A stretch of 64,000 nt of DNA from Cyanophora paradoxa (GCA_004431415.1 QPMI01000005.1:930001-994000), one strand, 5' to 3'; positions 32,201-47,200 are shown, counted from the first letter of the stretch. Notes: generated by a model not told the origin, from the sequence alone. Numbers and translations: made by a program.

Positions 32201-35200
32201 CCCAGATACCAGCGTGCAGCGAGTCTGGCCCTTCGGTCGAGCATATCACGTACGTGGACTACGTTGGCTTGGACCGGGCCAGAGCGGGGAGCATCGCCTA
32301 CACCGCGATATTTCTCGGCGACCACGGCACAATTTCGCCTTTGTCCGTTGCACTGGATGTGGAGCTCCCGCTGAAGCCGCCCCCGACACCGGCGCCCACC
32401 CCGTTCATCGAGCCGTGCTCTTTTGCAGCAACATTATTGCTGCCCGCACAAGTCAACGGCACCACAACCGGCCGGCTCTCGTTCCTCTCGGGCCTGACTA
32501 ATTTCAAGGACTTGGATTCCAATTCCAGTGAGGCGTGGTTCCGCTTCGTTCCATTGCGATCGGGGTGCGGCGCCGTCTATGCGCGCGTCTATCGCACACT
32601 AAACTTTTAATTAATCGTGCGGGGCTCTGACCCTGCAGCAAACTTGTTATCTCCACCTGCTCGCACTCGACTTCATTTGACACGGTGGTGGGACTTCTCT
32701 CGGCTTCCGTCTGTCCGTTGGCATCAGCAGAAAACGCTCTGATCGCCGCAAATGGTGCTCAATTATAATCAGAACGAAGTCAACAGCTAATACATTTCAC
32801 GAAGATGACGCTGCGCCGGGACTGTGCCCAGAAAATGATGTCCTAGGCCTCAAACTGTCGGTGCTTTCTGCATCGGTTTCTAATGGAACTCTTCTTTATA
32901 TCGTTGTGAAAGGTCATTCTATTCAATCTTTGCGTCCTTATATACGTCCGAATCGACTCGAAACTCGACAGGATATGAGGGGAAGCAGCAGGGCGCTTTC
33001 CGTTTATCCGTTAAATTTGAGGATCCCCCACCGACGCCTGTCCCTGCCCCCACGCCTTCTCCGCTGCCGGCGCCGAACACCACACTGGTCCCCTGCTCCA
33101 ACGCTTCTCGCATCGGAGCCCAGGCATCGATCATTCAGAAAACAGGCCCGGCTTACCTTGCACGGAATGACAGTGGAATGGGAGAGGCCTGGTTCAGCTT
33201 CGTTCCTCCTTATAACGGGTTCGACCTCTCTGACGCAAGGCCTTCCGCCTTTCTTTATTATTCTAATTTCGGCGTGCCTGCAGGCTGCTGATACTGTCAA
33301 CGTGCTCGTCGGCTACGAATTTCAGCTCCTCGATCCTGCTCCTAGATGCTGCTGCGTGCCCCGTCTCGTCATTTACAAACTCTTCAATCGTGGCCAGAGC
33401 AGGTACGCACCTTCATCCATATTCGAATTTATATGCCTTCAAATCGAAAAGAGGGTCGCTGAGTCGGGTCGGAACGCAGACGACGCTCCAGACTGCGCTC
33501 TGAATTTGCGCGGTGCGGTCTTGAAGGTCACCGTGCTTGCTGGGGTGCAGTACTACGCCGTCGTGACAGGTTTGATGAAAAGCATGCCTTCGAGTTCGCC
33601 CGTTTCGATTTCTGACTCTGCAATGTATGTACGCACAGGCCCCAACTCCGAGACCAGGATGTTTGAACTCGAGGTGGCGCTAGTGCCGCTCGCCCCGCAG
33701 AGCGATCCCCAGAGAACGCTATTCCTGGGGCTCGGGCCTGGTAGACGCGTTACGGCTTTGGCGTGGGGTCGTCGCATAGGCCCAATTGCTGGGTTGAGCT
33801 TGGCCGGCGCTGCGGACGGCGTGATTGCAACCGGAACAAGCGACGGCGCAGTCCAGCTGTGGAATTCAGTTTCTGGCGCAAACGTCTCGCGGATACGCGC
33901 GCACTCGGGAAAGGTCAATGCGGTAGACATATCTGCGGACGGCGCTCTCCTCGTCTCTGCGAGCTCCGATGCTTCGACCCGTCTGTGGTTCATTTCGTCA
34001 CGGCTAAGGATCGGCGAGCTGATGCATAAAAGAGCAGCAAACACCGCTGTGCTTTGGCGGTCGCATCTCATCGCATCCGCCGGCGACGATGGCAGCATTG
34101 TTGTCAGAGCTGCCGAGACTGGAAATATCGAGTGGCAGAGGGACGCAGCCCATGGCGGCTCGTCTATCCTTGCACTTGCGATGTCAGCCAACGGCACGCT
34201 GCTCCTGTCTGGCTGCGACGGCGGCAGGGTCAAAGTCTTTAACATCTCTGCAAAATCGAGCGGCTCGAAGGCGAAGAAGCTCGGCGATTTGAGCTCACCA
34301 ATTAAATCTGTCGCGTTGTCCAGGGACGGCCTTCTGGCAGCGGCGGCGGTGGCACCGGCGAGGAGGGGATTCACACAGCTAGAAGAGCCGCTCGTCCGAA
34401 TCTGGCGGGTCACGGATGGGACGCAGATGCAAGCCATCACAGGGCACGCGGCAGGAGTAACCGCGATTGTGTTTACTTCAGACAGCCGCCAGCTCTTCAC
34501 ATCTAGCATCGACGGTCTTGTGCGGGCATTCGCATCAACAACCGGAAGACTTATCACCGTGTACAGAAGCACTCTTCGCATGGCGCCCGTCGAGTTTATT
34601 GCTTTATCGCCCGATGAACACCACTTGGTGTCGTGGAGCGATCGAGCGGCTCATGTGTTTGGTATCAACCGGACCGTTTCCGACGCCGTTGCGCCCCTTC
34701 CGATAGAAGTATGGAAATTCGAAGGTGCTTAAGAATTTACATCATTCTAGAAATGGTGCACTTCGTCTAACAGCTCCCTCGCGCAGATGCATTTGCCGCA
34801 GTTCAGAGTGATCGCGAGTTTACACTGCCATCTTTCGTTAGCCTTGACCTCTCGTTCACGCGCCCGCGGTCTAGCATCGGTTTTCCTCCGCCCGAAGCGA
34901 CTGCAGCTTCGAGTAGCAGGTGGAAGATCACGGCACCAAAAGGCTCGATAGTCGTGTTCAATTTCTCGAGCCTGTCGATGGCGGAAGGCTTTGACACTGT
35001 ATCGGCTCGTTCTCTTTTGACCTCTTTTTAAACTCGCTCCAAATCTGAGCGTTGCGAGCAGATATACAACGGACTCGATGACACTCAAGAACGGCTGCTG
35101 CAATTTAGCGGAGATCTTACAATGCTGAAAGCTCAGCTTGGCACCAACCAAGTGCACAGCTCTCACATGACGAGCGCTCTGTACATTGTATTCGAATTCG

Positions 35201-38200
35201 GATCTGGGAAATTCGAAGATGTAGAGCAGAGCGCTGTTAAGTCGAGGTTTAACGCCGAAGCGTATTTCAGTGCGTTCGAGATCTCATTTAGAATCCCGCT
35301 CTTGCATTTCACTCGTTATAATTAATTTTACTCGCATCACGCAGTTCCGGTTGAGCGTGTGCATTTGCAGAGAGAAGAGACCACGATTCTTGTGTGTCAG
35401 CATCCAATTCTCTCGGAAACGCTGCCAGCAACTGCTTGGTACGTTTTGCATTCCGAGCGTGCCATTTGGTCCGAAGAACAAGTTTTCCGACTTGCAGGTT
35501 GGTGTCGACGGTGCTTGGGCATCGCATTCGGATCGATATGATTAATTCTTCGCTTGACAACGCTGGCGACCTGCTGACGGTGCCGTTTGAGTCGTATAAA
35601 GGGCATTAATATATATTATCATTTACATCTGCCCGGCCTCGCTTCTGCATTACAGGTGTACGAAGGAGAGGCAGTCCGGCGCGAGATGACTCTCCGCGTG
35701 CTTGAAGGCACTTCTGCATCAGAGGCAGACCCTTTTCAATCCCGTCTGTCGGTTGCAAGCTCCTTGAATTTACTGCTGCTCACTCTGCGGCCTTCGCGAT
35801 CGAACTCGAGCGCCATTTTTGAAGTACAGTCAGGCACGTGCACGAACCGTTTCTCGTACCTTTACATGTTATTCTTTTGGTCTGCTAGGTTTACTCTGGG
35901 CGCAGTTGCAGAGCCGACCGAGCCGATCGCCCTCACAAACGCTTCTTCACGTATTCGAATCCAACGTGAAATCAGTACTTCGTCGCGCGCGGGAAAGAAA
36001 TGGTGGAGTCGTTTGCGCTGCTTTGATGATTTCATGCTTTGCATAACAGTGTATACGTATTCTTGAACAGGTTGATCACAGCTCCGGAGGGCTCCTTCGC
36101 AGAACTCGAAATTGTGAGCATCACCGCAGTCCAGCCAGTTTCTCTTTCGGTCTGTGCTTCGTAAATCGCCTTCTTTCTCTGAACGCAAATATTTCGATTC
36201 ACGTTCAATGCACAGATCTTTGACGGCACTGATGCAACCGCTCCCGTCATTCTGCGATTCAGTGGAACTACCGCGCAAATGGTGGATCTTCACTCCTCGT
36301 TGGTGTTTCGAGGCTCTGCAGGCGGCTCAAAGGCTCTGTTCGTTGTCTTCCAAGTGGAAGGCACTGGCGAGGCCGATCTGTCGGGGGCGTCTTTCCTCGA
36401 TTGCTGGGCGCAGTACGGTAAGAAGTCAATAAACAAAACATCCCCGCAGTATTATGTGAATATATATATCTCAAACCGCTTGTAATTATCCCTCGCAGTG
36501 ACGATCCTCAGAGCGAGCGAGGCGGTAAGGGCTTTGGGAGAAGGATACGTTTACGACGTCGCGCGCAAGTGGTGCGCCTCAATAGCCGGCGTCTTCTCAA
36601 GCCTTGAAGTGGCTATGGCCAGATTTCCCTGCCATAAACGCCTCGTCCCGCAGGGAGATCGTTACGTCGCCGGGCGGCCAAATTGTTCTCAAGTTCGTCA
36701 ACGCGCCGGCAGTTCAAAATGAAAACATTCTCGAGGTTTAATGTTTTTCCTGGATTGTTTACAGATCGAAATTGCCAGCATTTGCTGACAAGTCAGTCGC
36801 AGGTGACGGACGACTACGGGTTACTCCTTCGCTCCAGCGGGGATATTAATATAACAGCTTCAAATCGACCTCAGCCTTTAATCTCCCGCGGGAATAAAAT
36901 GACCGTTCGCTTTACCGTCAGCAGTGACTCAAACGTCAGCTCGAACAGCTTAGGAACGGACCTTCAGTCTTTCAGCAGAGGTTTTGCCGAATATTGGGCA
37001 GGTACGCCGCTCGCTTACAGTCAGTCCATTGGCTTTCTCATGCATGCGTCCTCCAGTCAACAATCTCATCCACGTGACGGCGGGCGCCAAGATGCTCGAT
37101 ATCTTTGACTATCGTACCTCATATGTCGATGCTTGGTGATCATGAGCGCTAGCGCAGTTGTTGAAACTCTAGTCTCCCGTGTCATGTCAACTGTGCATTA
37201 AGAGTTTTCTTGAATATTAACCGTTCATTACCCCAGGATCTTCGAGGCGCCAGCGGGTTCCAATATACTCTTTCATTTCGCTACTGTGCTTCTCAGAGAC
37301 GGCCGCGATCGAATTGCGGTTCGAACTTTTGTATCTTTTACTCCCCGATCCCGGTATCGATTCGTCCCGCAGCTGTACGAATCCCGAACTCCTCAGGACG
37401 AGAACATCCTCCAGCTCCGAGGCCAGAACACCGACGCTCGCACCCTTACAACCAATTCGAACACTGCCTACTTCTCGTTCCGAGCCGGTGGGCAAGAACG
37501 GCGACGGGCGAACGATGGCCTCGCCTGGGGCTTCCGCCTGTTTGCGATTGCTAGCTCACCCGACTGCCCCGTCGCGGTGCTAGAAGCCAGACCGTCGACA
37601 CAATCACTTGTTGTCACGAGTTCCGATTGCAAGTCTAAATGGTATTTAGCCGCTGCACTTCTTTACGATGGCTTGAACTCAAATACTTATTTACACACTA
37701 TGAATTCAGGCTAATTGATGGCTCGCAAGTCTGGAGGCGTACAAAGTTTATACTGCAGTTGCGGCTGCAGTCAATCGCGTCTGGAATGGAGCTCTATGTG
37801 CGCGGCAGTTTCCTTTGAAATCAATAAATAAAATATTTTGAACTGGCGGCTGCAGGTGTTCGACAAAGTGGATTCCGATTTCGAGCGCGGCGTGCCTGCA
37901 GCGGCGCTTTCTATCTCATCGAATACCGTTTCTCTGAATTCAGGCTTTGCCATCGTCGAATGCGCGAGCTCTGCCGGCCTGTGCTCCGATTTTGAGCTCA
38001 CCTACTCTGTTGAGCGTGCGTAATACATTTCAAACCGAGCCCGCTTGCCCTCCCGCCGACGCCTGCCGCAGCAATCTCGTTTGTACGAGAAGTCGAGCTG
38101 TCTCTGCCAGCTGCAGGGTCCGAGCAAGAGACCGTCGGCATAAGCCCGGAAATTGACGATGTCGGCGGGTATCTATCGCATCTCTACCAGACCTGGTCCG

Positions 38201-41200
38201 TACAGGAAATGCATCTGACCGTTTAACATCTGCTTATAAATTAGTTTCGAGCAGGATCATTCGGTCGCCCCCCGGAACTCGGATCGTTGCAAGCGTATCT
38301 GTTTCGTCGCACGTCGACCGCGATTTTGTCGCAATTTACGACTCGGAGCGGCTCGACCAGCAGGCCCTTCTTCTCCGAACGAGCGGGGCGGTCGATGCTC
38401 CGGCCCACGTCGCCTCTTCATCAAATGTCACATATATTGTCTTCTCCTCCGTCGCTGGTGGCAGAGCTTCAGGCATGTTCGTCGAACTTAGAGCAGGTGC
38501 CATCGATGATGCAGCCTTTGAACTCTAGATCTTCTTATATAATAACAATAATGCATGCGGCTGGTTGCAGAAAGGGCGACCTTCCTAAAGTTATCGAGGG
38601 AATTTCAATCAGAGGAAATTTCGGAGTCAGAGACGAAGACATGGTGCTTATAGCTGATGCCTAATCATTATTATTATTATAGGAGACGTGTTGATAATTA
38701 TATTTGGCCTCGCAGGTTGCTTTCAGCTTCCGATCGGGAGCGAATTTCTTTCTCGTTTATGGTAGGAGGTGGCTGGACACGCACACAGGTGCAATATTAA
38801 TGCGTCCAGTACTTTGCCGGATTCGGTTCTTGCGTGGAATTCACCTCTTGGCAGATCTATGATGGATGTTGTGCATCGGAGAGAGTTCTGTATTCAAAGC
38901 TGTTCAATGCGGCTGCGGCGACTGCAGAAGTGACCATACAAAGCACCGGAAACTTGCTTCTGATTGTTTTCGAATCCGGAGGCGGCTGGATCAACGCATC
39001 ATACACTGTCGGTTCGCTGAGCAGTGGTTTCGATTTATCGACTCTTCGGGGGCGCTAATGTTCAATAGAGCTCTTCAACGTCTCGGCGTACACTTCACTC
39101 ATTTGTTCTGATGAGTCGCAATCCTTGGTCTTTGACATGAGCGAGACTTCATTGAATGCGTCACGAGCACCCTCTGAGAGTTGGTCGGCGCTCTCGCAAC
39201 AAGGAGATTCGTTGATATTGTTTTAGGTGACCTTTCATCCTTTGTTTAGGTTGATTCGATCGAAGCCGGGAACTGTGCCCTTGCTCGTCTTCAAGTCCGT
39301 GTTCATTGAAGAAAACCTCGAAATCCTTGCCGTGCGCTTATTTTACTTCAGCCGTGGATATTAGACACAGCTTCAATCTGAACCCGGTACCGCACACAGG
39401 TTTACGACGACGCGTGGCCAAATCCCTCGACGTTACGCCAGAAAATCAACGGAGAGGCTGCAAGCGAGTCCTTGTTAATTCGTGGGACTTCAGACTCACT
39501 GTTCGTACTCTTTGCTGCATCCGCATCCAAAGCCCTATTGGCTGGTATCAAGTTCGAGGCCGAGTATCGGTCATGTGAGTATCAGCTCCACGTGAGCTCG
39601 CCGCTTTTCCGCTAAATTGATTGTTTTCTTTTATCAGACGATCCGCTTGCGCTGGAATCGCCTGCATCCTTTGTAGTGTCTCTCGATGCAGAGCCAGAGC
39701 GGTCTTACAATCTACTAGGTTTTGAGCGGCATTGCTTACATCAGGGTTCAAAAAGCTGGTGCGAACTAAATATTATGATGTGCAGTTATGGACAGCGTAT
39801 GGACACTTTTTGGTTGTTAGGGCTGTGCGGTCAACACAAGGACCGATAGCCTTCCGGCTGCTGCAGTTTTCGCTTGCGAGCGACTCTGTAATAAAGGTTT
39901 GTGCTGTATGCTAGCTCGTCAGAGGTACCGGTTTCGCAATTGCAGGTCCCAACTAACAAAGCACGTGAATTTCGAAGGTGTACGATTCGTCGGATCCCGC
40001 CTACTCCGTCGAAATCGGGAGTTTCGCCGGAGGCAATGCGACGGGGCGGCCCCTCTTTGTCTCTCCTTCGGCGAGCCTCCTAGTTGTTCTGCTCTGCAAC
40101 GCTGGGAACGAAGCCGTCGGCGGGAGCTTTTCGGCTGCTGTGTGGCAAGGTCCGTACTAATAGCGTTTTTAGGCGTACTTCGTCGCTCATGAAACTCCTC
40201 ATGCAACCTTAAATAAAGTTCGCGATGAGAACATTGTGATGCACGCCGACCTTCGACATATCGAGGAGGCCACCACTGCTCAGAATATCGAAGGCGTTGC
40301 TTTGCAATATTTCGAAGATGACGACGCGTGCTGGGCCATGCGTACGTCCTTCGATTAAAACATTTCTTGGCACTGCTTGGATTTGTTATTTGCTAATTTG
40401 CAATATCGAACCCTTTTCTTAGCTCCTCGCCGGGAAATGTTGAATTCCCATGGGCTCAATCGAACAAGCCGAGCCCCCAAGGCGGCAGTTCCGGGCTCGT
40501 TCACTGTCTTTCCTGTTCGAGCTTTCATGCAACCTTTGAAGTCATACTGTCAATGACAAAAGCTCTGCGCAGCTCCCCTCTAGTCCAGGGGCATTCTTCA
40601 AGGCTACAATAGCTCTCACGACACCCGCTAAAACGTCACAGGAGTGGCTTTCGAGCCTCAGCTTCGCATTCGGCAGCATGCCGAGCTCGATGTGCAAGGA
40701 CGCCCAGTCGTATAGGCAGCTGAGATCCTTCTACTCCGCAGACTCGGGCTCCCTTACGGTGCATGCGTGCTGCATTCTTGAGCAATCTCTGAAATTAATG
40801 AGTTTAATCAGGGGGTCTCGGTGGCTCTGCGCTTTGATGACCGCGCCCCTGCGTCGCCGCTGGTGTCCGACGTGCGGCCTGGCGTCGGAGCGTACGACGG
40901 CAGCCGCACGCGCGGCTTCAAAACCCAGCGGGCTTCCCTGCCGACATCAGTCGAGACATTCTATCCGGCAGTCATCGACGCCCGACCAAACGTGACGGAT
41001 GCCGTGTCATCCCTCCGGCAATGGCGAGCGCATATGTGGCTGGCGCCGATTGCATCGGATCCGAAGCGCGCGGAGCTCACGTTTTCTACCAGTACCGCTG
41101 AGGGGAGCGGGAGCACCTTGATGAGCAGGTTCGAATCGCGTTTGGTCGAGTTTCTGTAAATAAGCTTCGAGTTGTGCTAATTGCGCTTTCTTTCCGAGCA

Positions 41201-44200
41201 GAAGAGTTGTTCAGAATACCTTGGGATTGTCGCAAAATCTGGCGTTTATTGTGGGGGCTCGCGCATCGGTGAGTTAATCTCTTGCTGAAACTTTGTGTAT
41301 TTAATTGAACGATACCTTTTTCTGCGCTCGAATCGCAGAACGTTATAAAGATAGACAGCGTTGCAATTGTGAAAGGTGCGCATCGGTGTTTGTTTTCGAT
41401 TCTGCAGAGCCATTTTTACGGAGCTATGCATGCGCAGCTGGTAGCATATCGTCTGTCTACAGAAACCGCGGCGCAATGGAGGGCGGCAACATCGTGACGA
41501 TCGCCGGTTAGAGCTTGGTTTTTATAGCTTCTTTCTCTTCACATCGCATTCATTTCAATACTCTCGCCCAACGCAAAGGCGAACGGCTCGGAGTAGACAC
41601 GACGCCCTCCGATATCTACCGCGTCGATCTTTGCGGCGTCCCTGCCCAAGAGATTGTGCGCGCTGGCCTGAACCGATTGCTTGTGTTTGAAGTCTGACAG
41701 TTTCCAGGTGTTCAGTAACAGCTCCCTCGTTGTGGTGCGGGCAGGCGACGCGCGGAGGGTCGCGCTGTCGCAGTTTACAGGCGAGGTGGCCGTCTACTCA
41801 AGACTCTTCGCTCGCACGATCAGCTCTCCAGGGGCGTATTCGTATCTGGATCGTGCGTTGATATTTGCTTAAGCATAGCTTGCAATAGAACCGCGTAGCA
41901 TTAAACACTCACGGCCGGTGGTCAGCTGGAATCATCACCTCCGTCGAGCCATATTATTTCGGGCCCTACCACGGCGGAAACATTGGTTCGCATGCACTTT
42001 CTTCTGCGAGAGCTGAAAACAGAGGCGGCCGATTGAACACAAACTCGCACAGTCACGATAAGCGGCGAGTCCTTTGCGGAAGTGTGGGACTCGGTTTCGG
42101 AAGTGCGCTTCGGGAATGCCAGCGCTCTCATTCTGCAGGACCCGCCTCCCTCGGACCGCATGGTGGTGGTCGTCACCCCGCCGCTCGCGGTCAACGCGAC
42201 ATCGGGGGCGTCCGTCGCCATATCGGTCTCGTCTGCCTCGCGCGGCAGCACCGAAGTTACAGGCTGCTCGCGCTGCACGTACGTCTACAATCCGGCCTGC
42301 GAGATCCTTTCCGTCTCTCCAGCCAGTGGCAAGCTAGCGGGCGGCTCGACGGTGACTCTCTCCGGCAAGTTCTACGACCCGACGACCGTGGAATCCGTGA
42401 GTTTTGCAGGAGTTGCAATTGATGCAGCCCGTGGGATTAAGAGCCGCCTTTCGGAATCTCTTGTTCTAATTACGAGCCCTGGCTCAAGCACGGACCCCGG
42501 CCGAATCGACGTGCGGTCCTCGTCACACGGGGATTGCACCGGAGAGGTTCTGTTTACGTACAACGAGCCCCCACGAGTGCTTTCGATCGCACCGGACCAC
42601 GGGCCTCGGAACGTGGCGCAGGCTAGCGTCACAATCACCGGAGAAATGCTTGCTGACGATATTGCCGATGTTGTGTCCGTCCAGCTGATTTGTGCTGACG
42701 AAGGCACGAGCGTGTCACTTTCAGCAGAGGTTCTGCGGGCGAACGCATCGACTCTGGTGATTGCAATGCCTGCACTCGCCAGTCGCCTGGACACTTCGCA
42801 GACAGCACAGTGCAGCGTCGTTACGGAGTCTGTCAGTCGCGGAATCGGTGTCCTCGACAATGCCTTCCAGTTTCACGCTGCCCCAGGCGTGTACTCGGCG
42901 CAGGTCGTTGCTCCAGCCGCGAGCGACGATGACCCAACGCTCTTGGAAGTGACCGTAGTTGATGTTGACTTCTCGGTCGCTGTTCTTAGCGCCTGCGGCC
43001 TTCCTTGTGTTGTTCTCGATCAAGAGGAGCTTCAGCCGCGCGAAGGCTCTGTGAAAGTCAATGCGGCTGCCTACAGGTGCGCATGCTTTGTAATAAATTT
43101 ACTGTTCGGTCAGAAACGTTTGATTGTCATTGGGTTTGCAGGATTCCCGCCCCGCTCAGAAGCAACATTGCTCTGGGAGACGTCTCAGTCCAGTTTCAGG
43201 CAGTTCCCTTCTGCTCCGTGCTGTCCGCGTCGCCTGCGTTTGGCAATCTCGACGGCGGCACACAGCTTGTCGTCTCAGTCGATTCGGCTTTACCCGACAA
43301 CAGCGTGGTCGCGACGCAAGTGTTCCTAGCGGGAGTTGAAGCCAATATCAACGCTCAGTCGAATCACTCCGTCTCTGTTACCGCTGCAGCGTCAACTAGC
43401 AGCGCTTCGTTTGTTGGGGCGGTGCTCGTCAGAGTTTCGACTGGAGAGTGGTGTGTCCCTTCTTCGGATGTGCGATTCGCGTATCGTGGGAAGGGCAGGA
43501 TCGAGAACATCGTGCCTCAGCATGGACCCAATCTTGGCGGAGTGCGTGCAGTCCGTTGAATGTAATAGTTGCTGCGCATCCCATAGCTGATCTTTGTACC
43601 GCAGTACCCGGTATCTGTGATAGGATGCGACATAGCAGACGATGCGAATGACATAGCTCAGTTCACCTTGGAGTGCTCAGGCGCAAGCCCCGTTGCAATT
43701 GCATCGGACGATTACGAATGGCTAGGTCCGGAGCAGCTTGCAGGGCAAGAAGAATGGGCTTTCGTCAACTCGACGTGCCCTCTCGAGCTCCACACGGCCC
43801 TCATTATTTGGACTATGCCTCCGGCCTCGTCTTCCCTGCAGCAGTCCTGTATTCTGCGCGTCGTTTCATCAGCCCGCGGCTTCATTGTTTCCCCTTCTGC
43901 TTTTACCTACCATGCTGGTGCGCATCTGCAGCATACACACGTTGTAATAAATCCAACCGCTGGGCGCAGCCGCTGGCTTTGCATCCGGGCCCGAGCCGGC
44001 AAAAGGCTACATAGAGGGAGGGACCCTCGTGACTCTCACTGGCGTCGACCTCTTAGATACAATTGAGACATCTTTCAACAGAAGCGGTGCCGAAACAGAT
44101 TCGATCCCCGTCTTCTTCTTCACTTTGGCTGGTGTCGCAGCTCTACTGCATTCAATAACGGTTCTTGACGAAACGCGCGGGGAAATACAAGTGATAGTTC

Positions 44201-47200
44201 AAACGGGAAGGCGCGTTGACGAATCCAAGCGTCTCTATACGAGTCCACCATATAATTAACACGTACGAATTCGCACACAGGCTTGATGAGTCTCTGTTAG
44301 CTTCAAGCTTTGATTCTGAAGTCCACGTGCACGGTCCAGCGACTTTGAGGGACAGAGAAAGGTCTTTTACAAGTTCAGCTAATTTCACATACGAGGTGCA
44401 CAGTTTTGCAAGTCTTGTGTTTGCATTCTTCAAACCTTTTTGGGGCTTACGCGGGCTTTTCGTAGGGAATTTATGCCGTTACTCCGAAGTTCCTTCCGAT
44501 TGATGCGGCCTCAAGGCTGATCACGATCTTCGGGCTCGGCCTCCTCTCGGGAACTGCTGGAGACAGCATATATGCGAGAACGCCAGGCGTCACGGTTGCG
44601 GGCTTTGCCTGTGATGTCGAATACTCCGATGAGCGGGGCGCCGACCGGGCATCTCTTCTTGTGACGCTTCCGAGCGCGTCATCGCTTTTCGCAGCAGGCG
44701 TCCGGACAGGGCCGGTCGAGCTCGCTGTCACAGTGACCCGCGGTGGGCGTGCCTTCCGAACAGCGCGCCGGGAGGCATTTCAGTTCGTCGGGATCGACGA
44801 GATTTATCCAAGAGCGTGTTCCGTTGCCGGCAACATGACCGTCGTTGTCAGAGGTTCTTCTTTTATTCACATGAATTTCAGCTCTGCGATATAATCAAAA
44901 TCGCGCTCTTTAGGCACGTCCCTCACGCCATCTTCGAATCCGAGCGACTACGTCGTATCGATTGGAGAAGCAATCCTCACCGTTGTGGGAATTGATGTCA
45001 ACTCGTCCTCGATCTTTGCATTCGTCCCCGCTTATCCCCAATTCGCGATGAGCTCCGGCGTATACGATGTCTCCGTCCGAGTCAGCGCCCAGTCAGGCGT
45101 CGCCACCCTCATTCGCCCCTCAGCGTTTACGGTGTACGGAATCGATGCCGTTTCGCCTCAAGAAGGGCCGCTGGAAGGCGGGACGCCCGTGACCCTTGCT
45201 GGAATCTGGCCCGCCGGATCACCCACATGCTCCATCAATGGCGTGCCAGCAATCGTCGAGCCGACCTCCGGCTTGAATAATTCTTTGCCACAACCAGTGT
45301 ACCAGCGCCGAGCAGTTGTTCTTTCAACCGGAGACGCGCGCACCGCTGGCGTTCCTGCCGGCAACGGTTCCGTCTCGTGCCTCGTGGATGGGGTGTCTGT
45401 CGGCTCCCAAGGCCCCCGCGGCTCGTTCACGTACACGGGCGTGCATGCCATCCAGCCGGCAACAGTGGATTTATCGGAAGCGAAGACGGTGCACGCCTAT
45501 GACTGTGCCAATAAGCTACTGGAGATGAAAGGTTTTGCAGATTACCCTTTTTGGCGCGCACCTCGTCTCAAGCGTTGAGCGGGCGACGGTCGTCGTATCG
45601 ATGGACGGAAGCCAAGTCCGCTCGCTGCCCGTTGACTCTGCAGCACTGCGCCTGTCGACTCTGAAGAGCGACGGGTCCCACGTGCGTTCGGCTGCTGAGA
45701 TGCTCCCTTTCAAATAGACTCGAAATTTGAATGTCGCTAATTTAATAAGCTCGTTACAACTTTAACAAATCGATGACCTCATTTACAGGAGCTGGAGATC
45801 TCCTTACCTGACACGTCGTCGCTTGGAACTGGGCGCCTTGGCGTCACAATAACAGATAGCATCTATGGAACGAAGTTTACGGCAGCCATGATCGGAGTGG
45901 AGGTGCAAGGCATCGACCGGGTCATTCCATCAGAAGGTCGGCTTTATTCCGAAGGAAAGATGTTGCGGTGATGCGAATATCGACAACACCGCAGGGTCTG
46001 TGCGGGGTGGGGAGCGCGTCTCCATTCTCGGTCGGGGTATGGTGCCCGATGCAGCTGACGTGGAAAATCTTACTGTCTCCCTGGGAGGCACTCCCGCACG
46101 CGTCATTGCTGTGAGGAACGTCTCAGAAGCGCAGCTGATCGAAGTAGAGACCGGCTCTGTCTGCAACATCCGACCTTTGCGTGATGCGATCGGCGGTCTC
46201 GTACGCACTGAAATATCGTCGAGCTCCGGTTTTATTCGACGCCTTCGCGTGTTTACCTACTCCGGCCTGTGTCCGGAACCGGGAGGGATGACGGCAGACC
46301 TGGCGGATGCGTACGACGGTGGATTTGCTCTGGTCTTCGTGTTCAGTATCCCATTCGAGCAGGCCCTCCTCGAGTCGTCGCGGCACGGGAATGTTGTGCT
46401 CCAAAAGCTTGCAGAGGCTTTAAATGTACCGCGGGACAGTCTACGCGTATCCTTGATAGCGTCCGGATCGGCAAAGTTTTTCGTTCAGATAACGGAAGAG
46501 TCCTACAAATCAATTGTGAGGAGCCGATTCGAGGTGCTTTATTCCCGTTGCCTCGTAGAATATTAAATCGCGTTCAAGCGATGTCGTTCAGGATCTCCTC
46601 GCGGGCAACGGGCTGCAGACTCTCTTCGCCGATCCCGAATACAGCCTCGTCCAGCAGCCGAGCCTGATCAGCGGCTCGCAATCGGCGCTGCTCCCTGTGC
46701 GCTGGGGCTGTAGTCGTCACTACGCAGCTGGCGACGGATGCGACTGCGGGTGCGGCGCCTTTGACGGGGATTGCGCGTCAATCAGAGGACTGGCCGAGGC
46801 GGACGTCATGTGCTCTACCACCGGCTCGCGGTGCGTTGAATGTTCATGTGCTAGCTGGCATCTCGAAAGTCGATCAATTGATTTCTTTCTTTTACGTATA
46901 CGTTCTTTAATTGCGATTGCACTTGCAGGTACCCTGCCGTGTTCGAAGCCAATGACACCGCGGCTGTCGGTCCCTGTGCCTTCTGTCCAGTTCCCGTTCC
47001 CCCAGCTTTGGAAGCGAGCGCCGGTGTCGAGCGGGTGTTCGTTTGGTACTCGCCTCTTCGCTGTTCTGGAGGCCTTTGTTGGGGCGGCGACGATATGCTC
47101 AACGACGGCTCTTATGAGAGGCCCTTCGAGACTATTGCGAGGGCGCTGCACCGCGCCGCCGGCGCCGCTCGCACTGTGGTCTTGATGCCGGGTCGGCACG

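Larger units (their letters stand above)
25215..36319 (+). repeat. 11.1-kb tandem duplication, copy 2
   Basis: 11,105 bp against 11,098 bp for copy 1; the net difference of 7 equals the 12 minus 5 one-base differences found. The junction with copy 1 shows at most one base of shared sequence. At the right end the gene simply reads on, so copy 2 together with the right flank is the intact arrangement, and the junction at 25214/25215 is the new joint. Confidence 0.9.
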
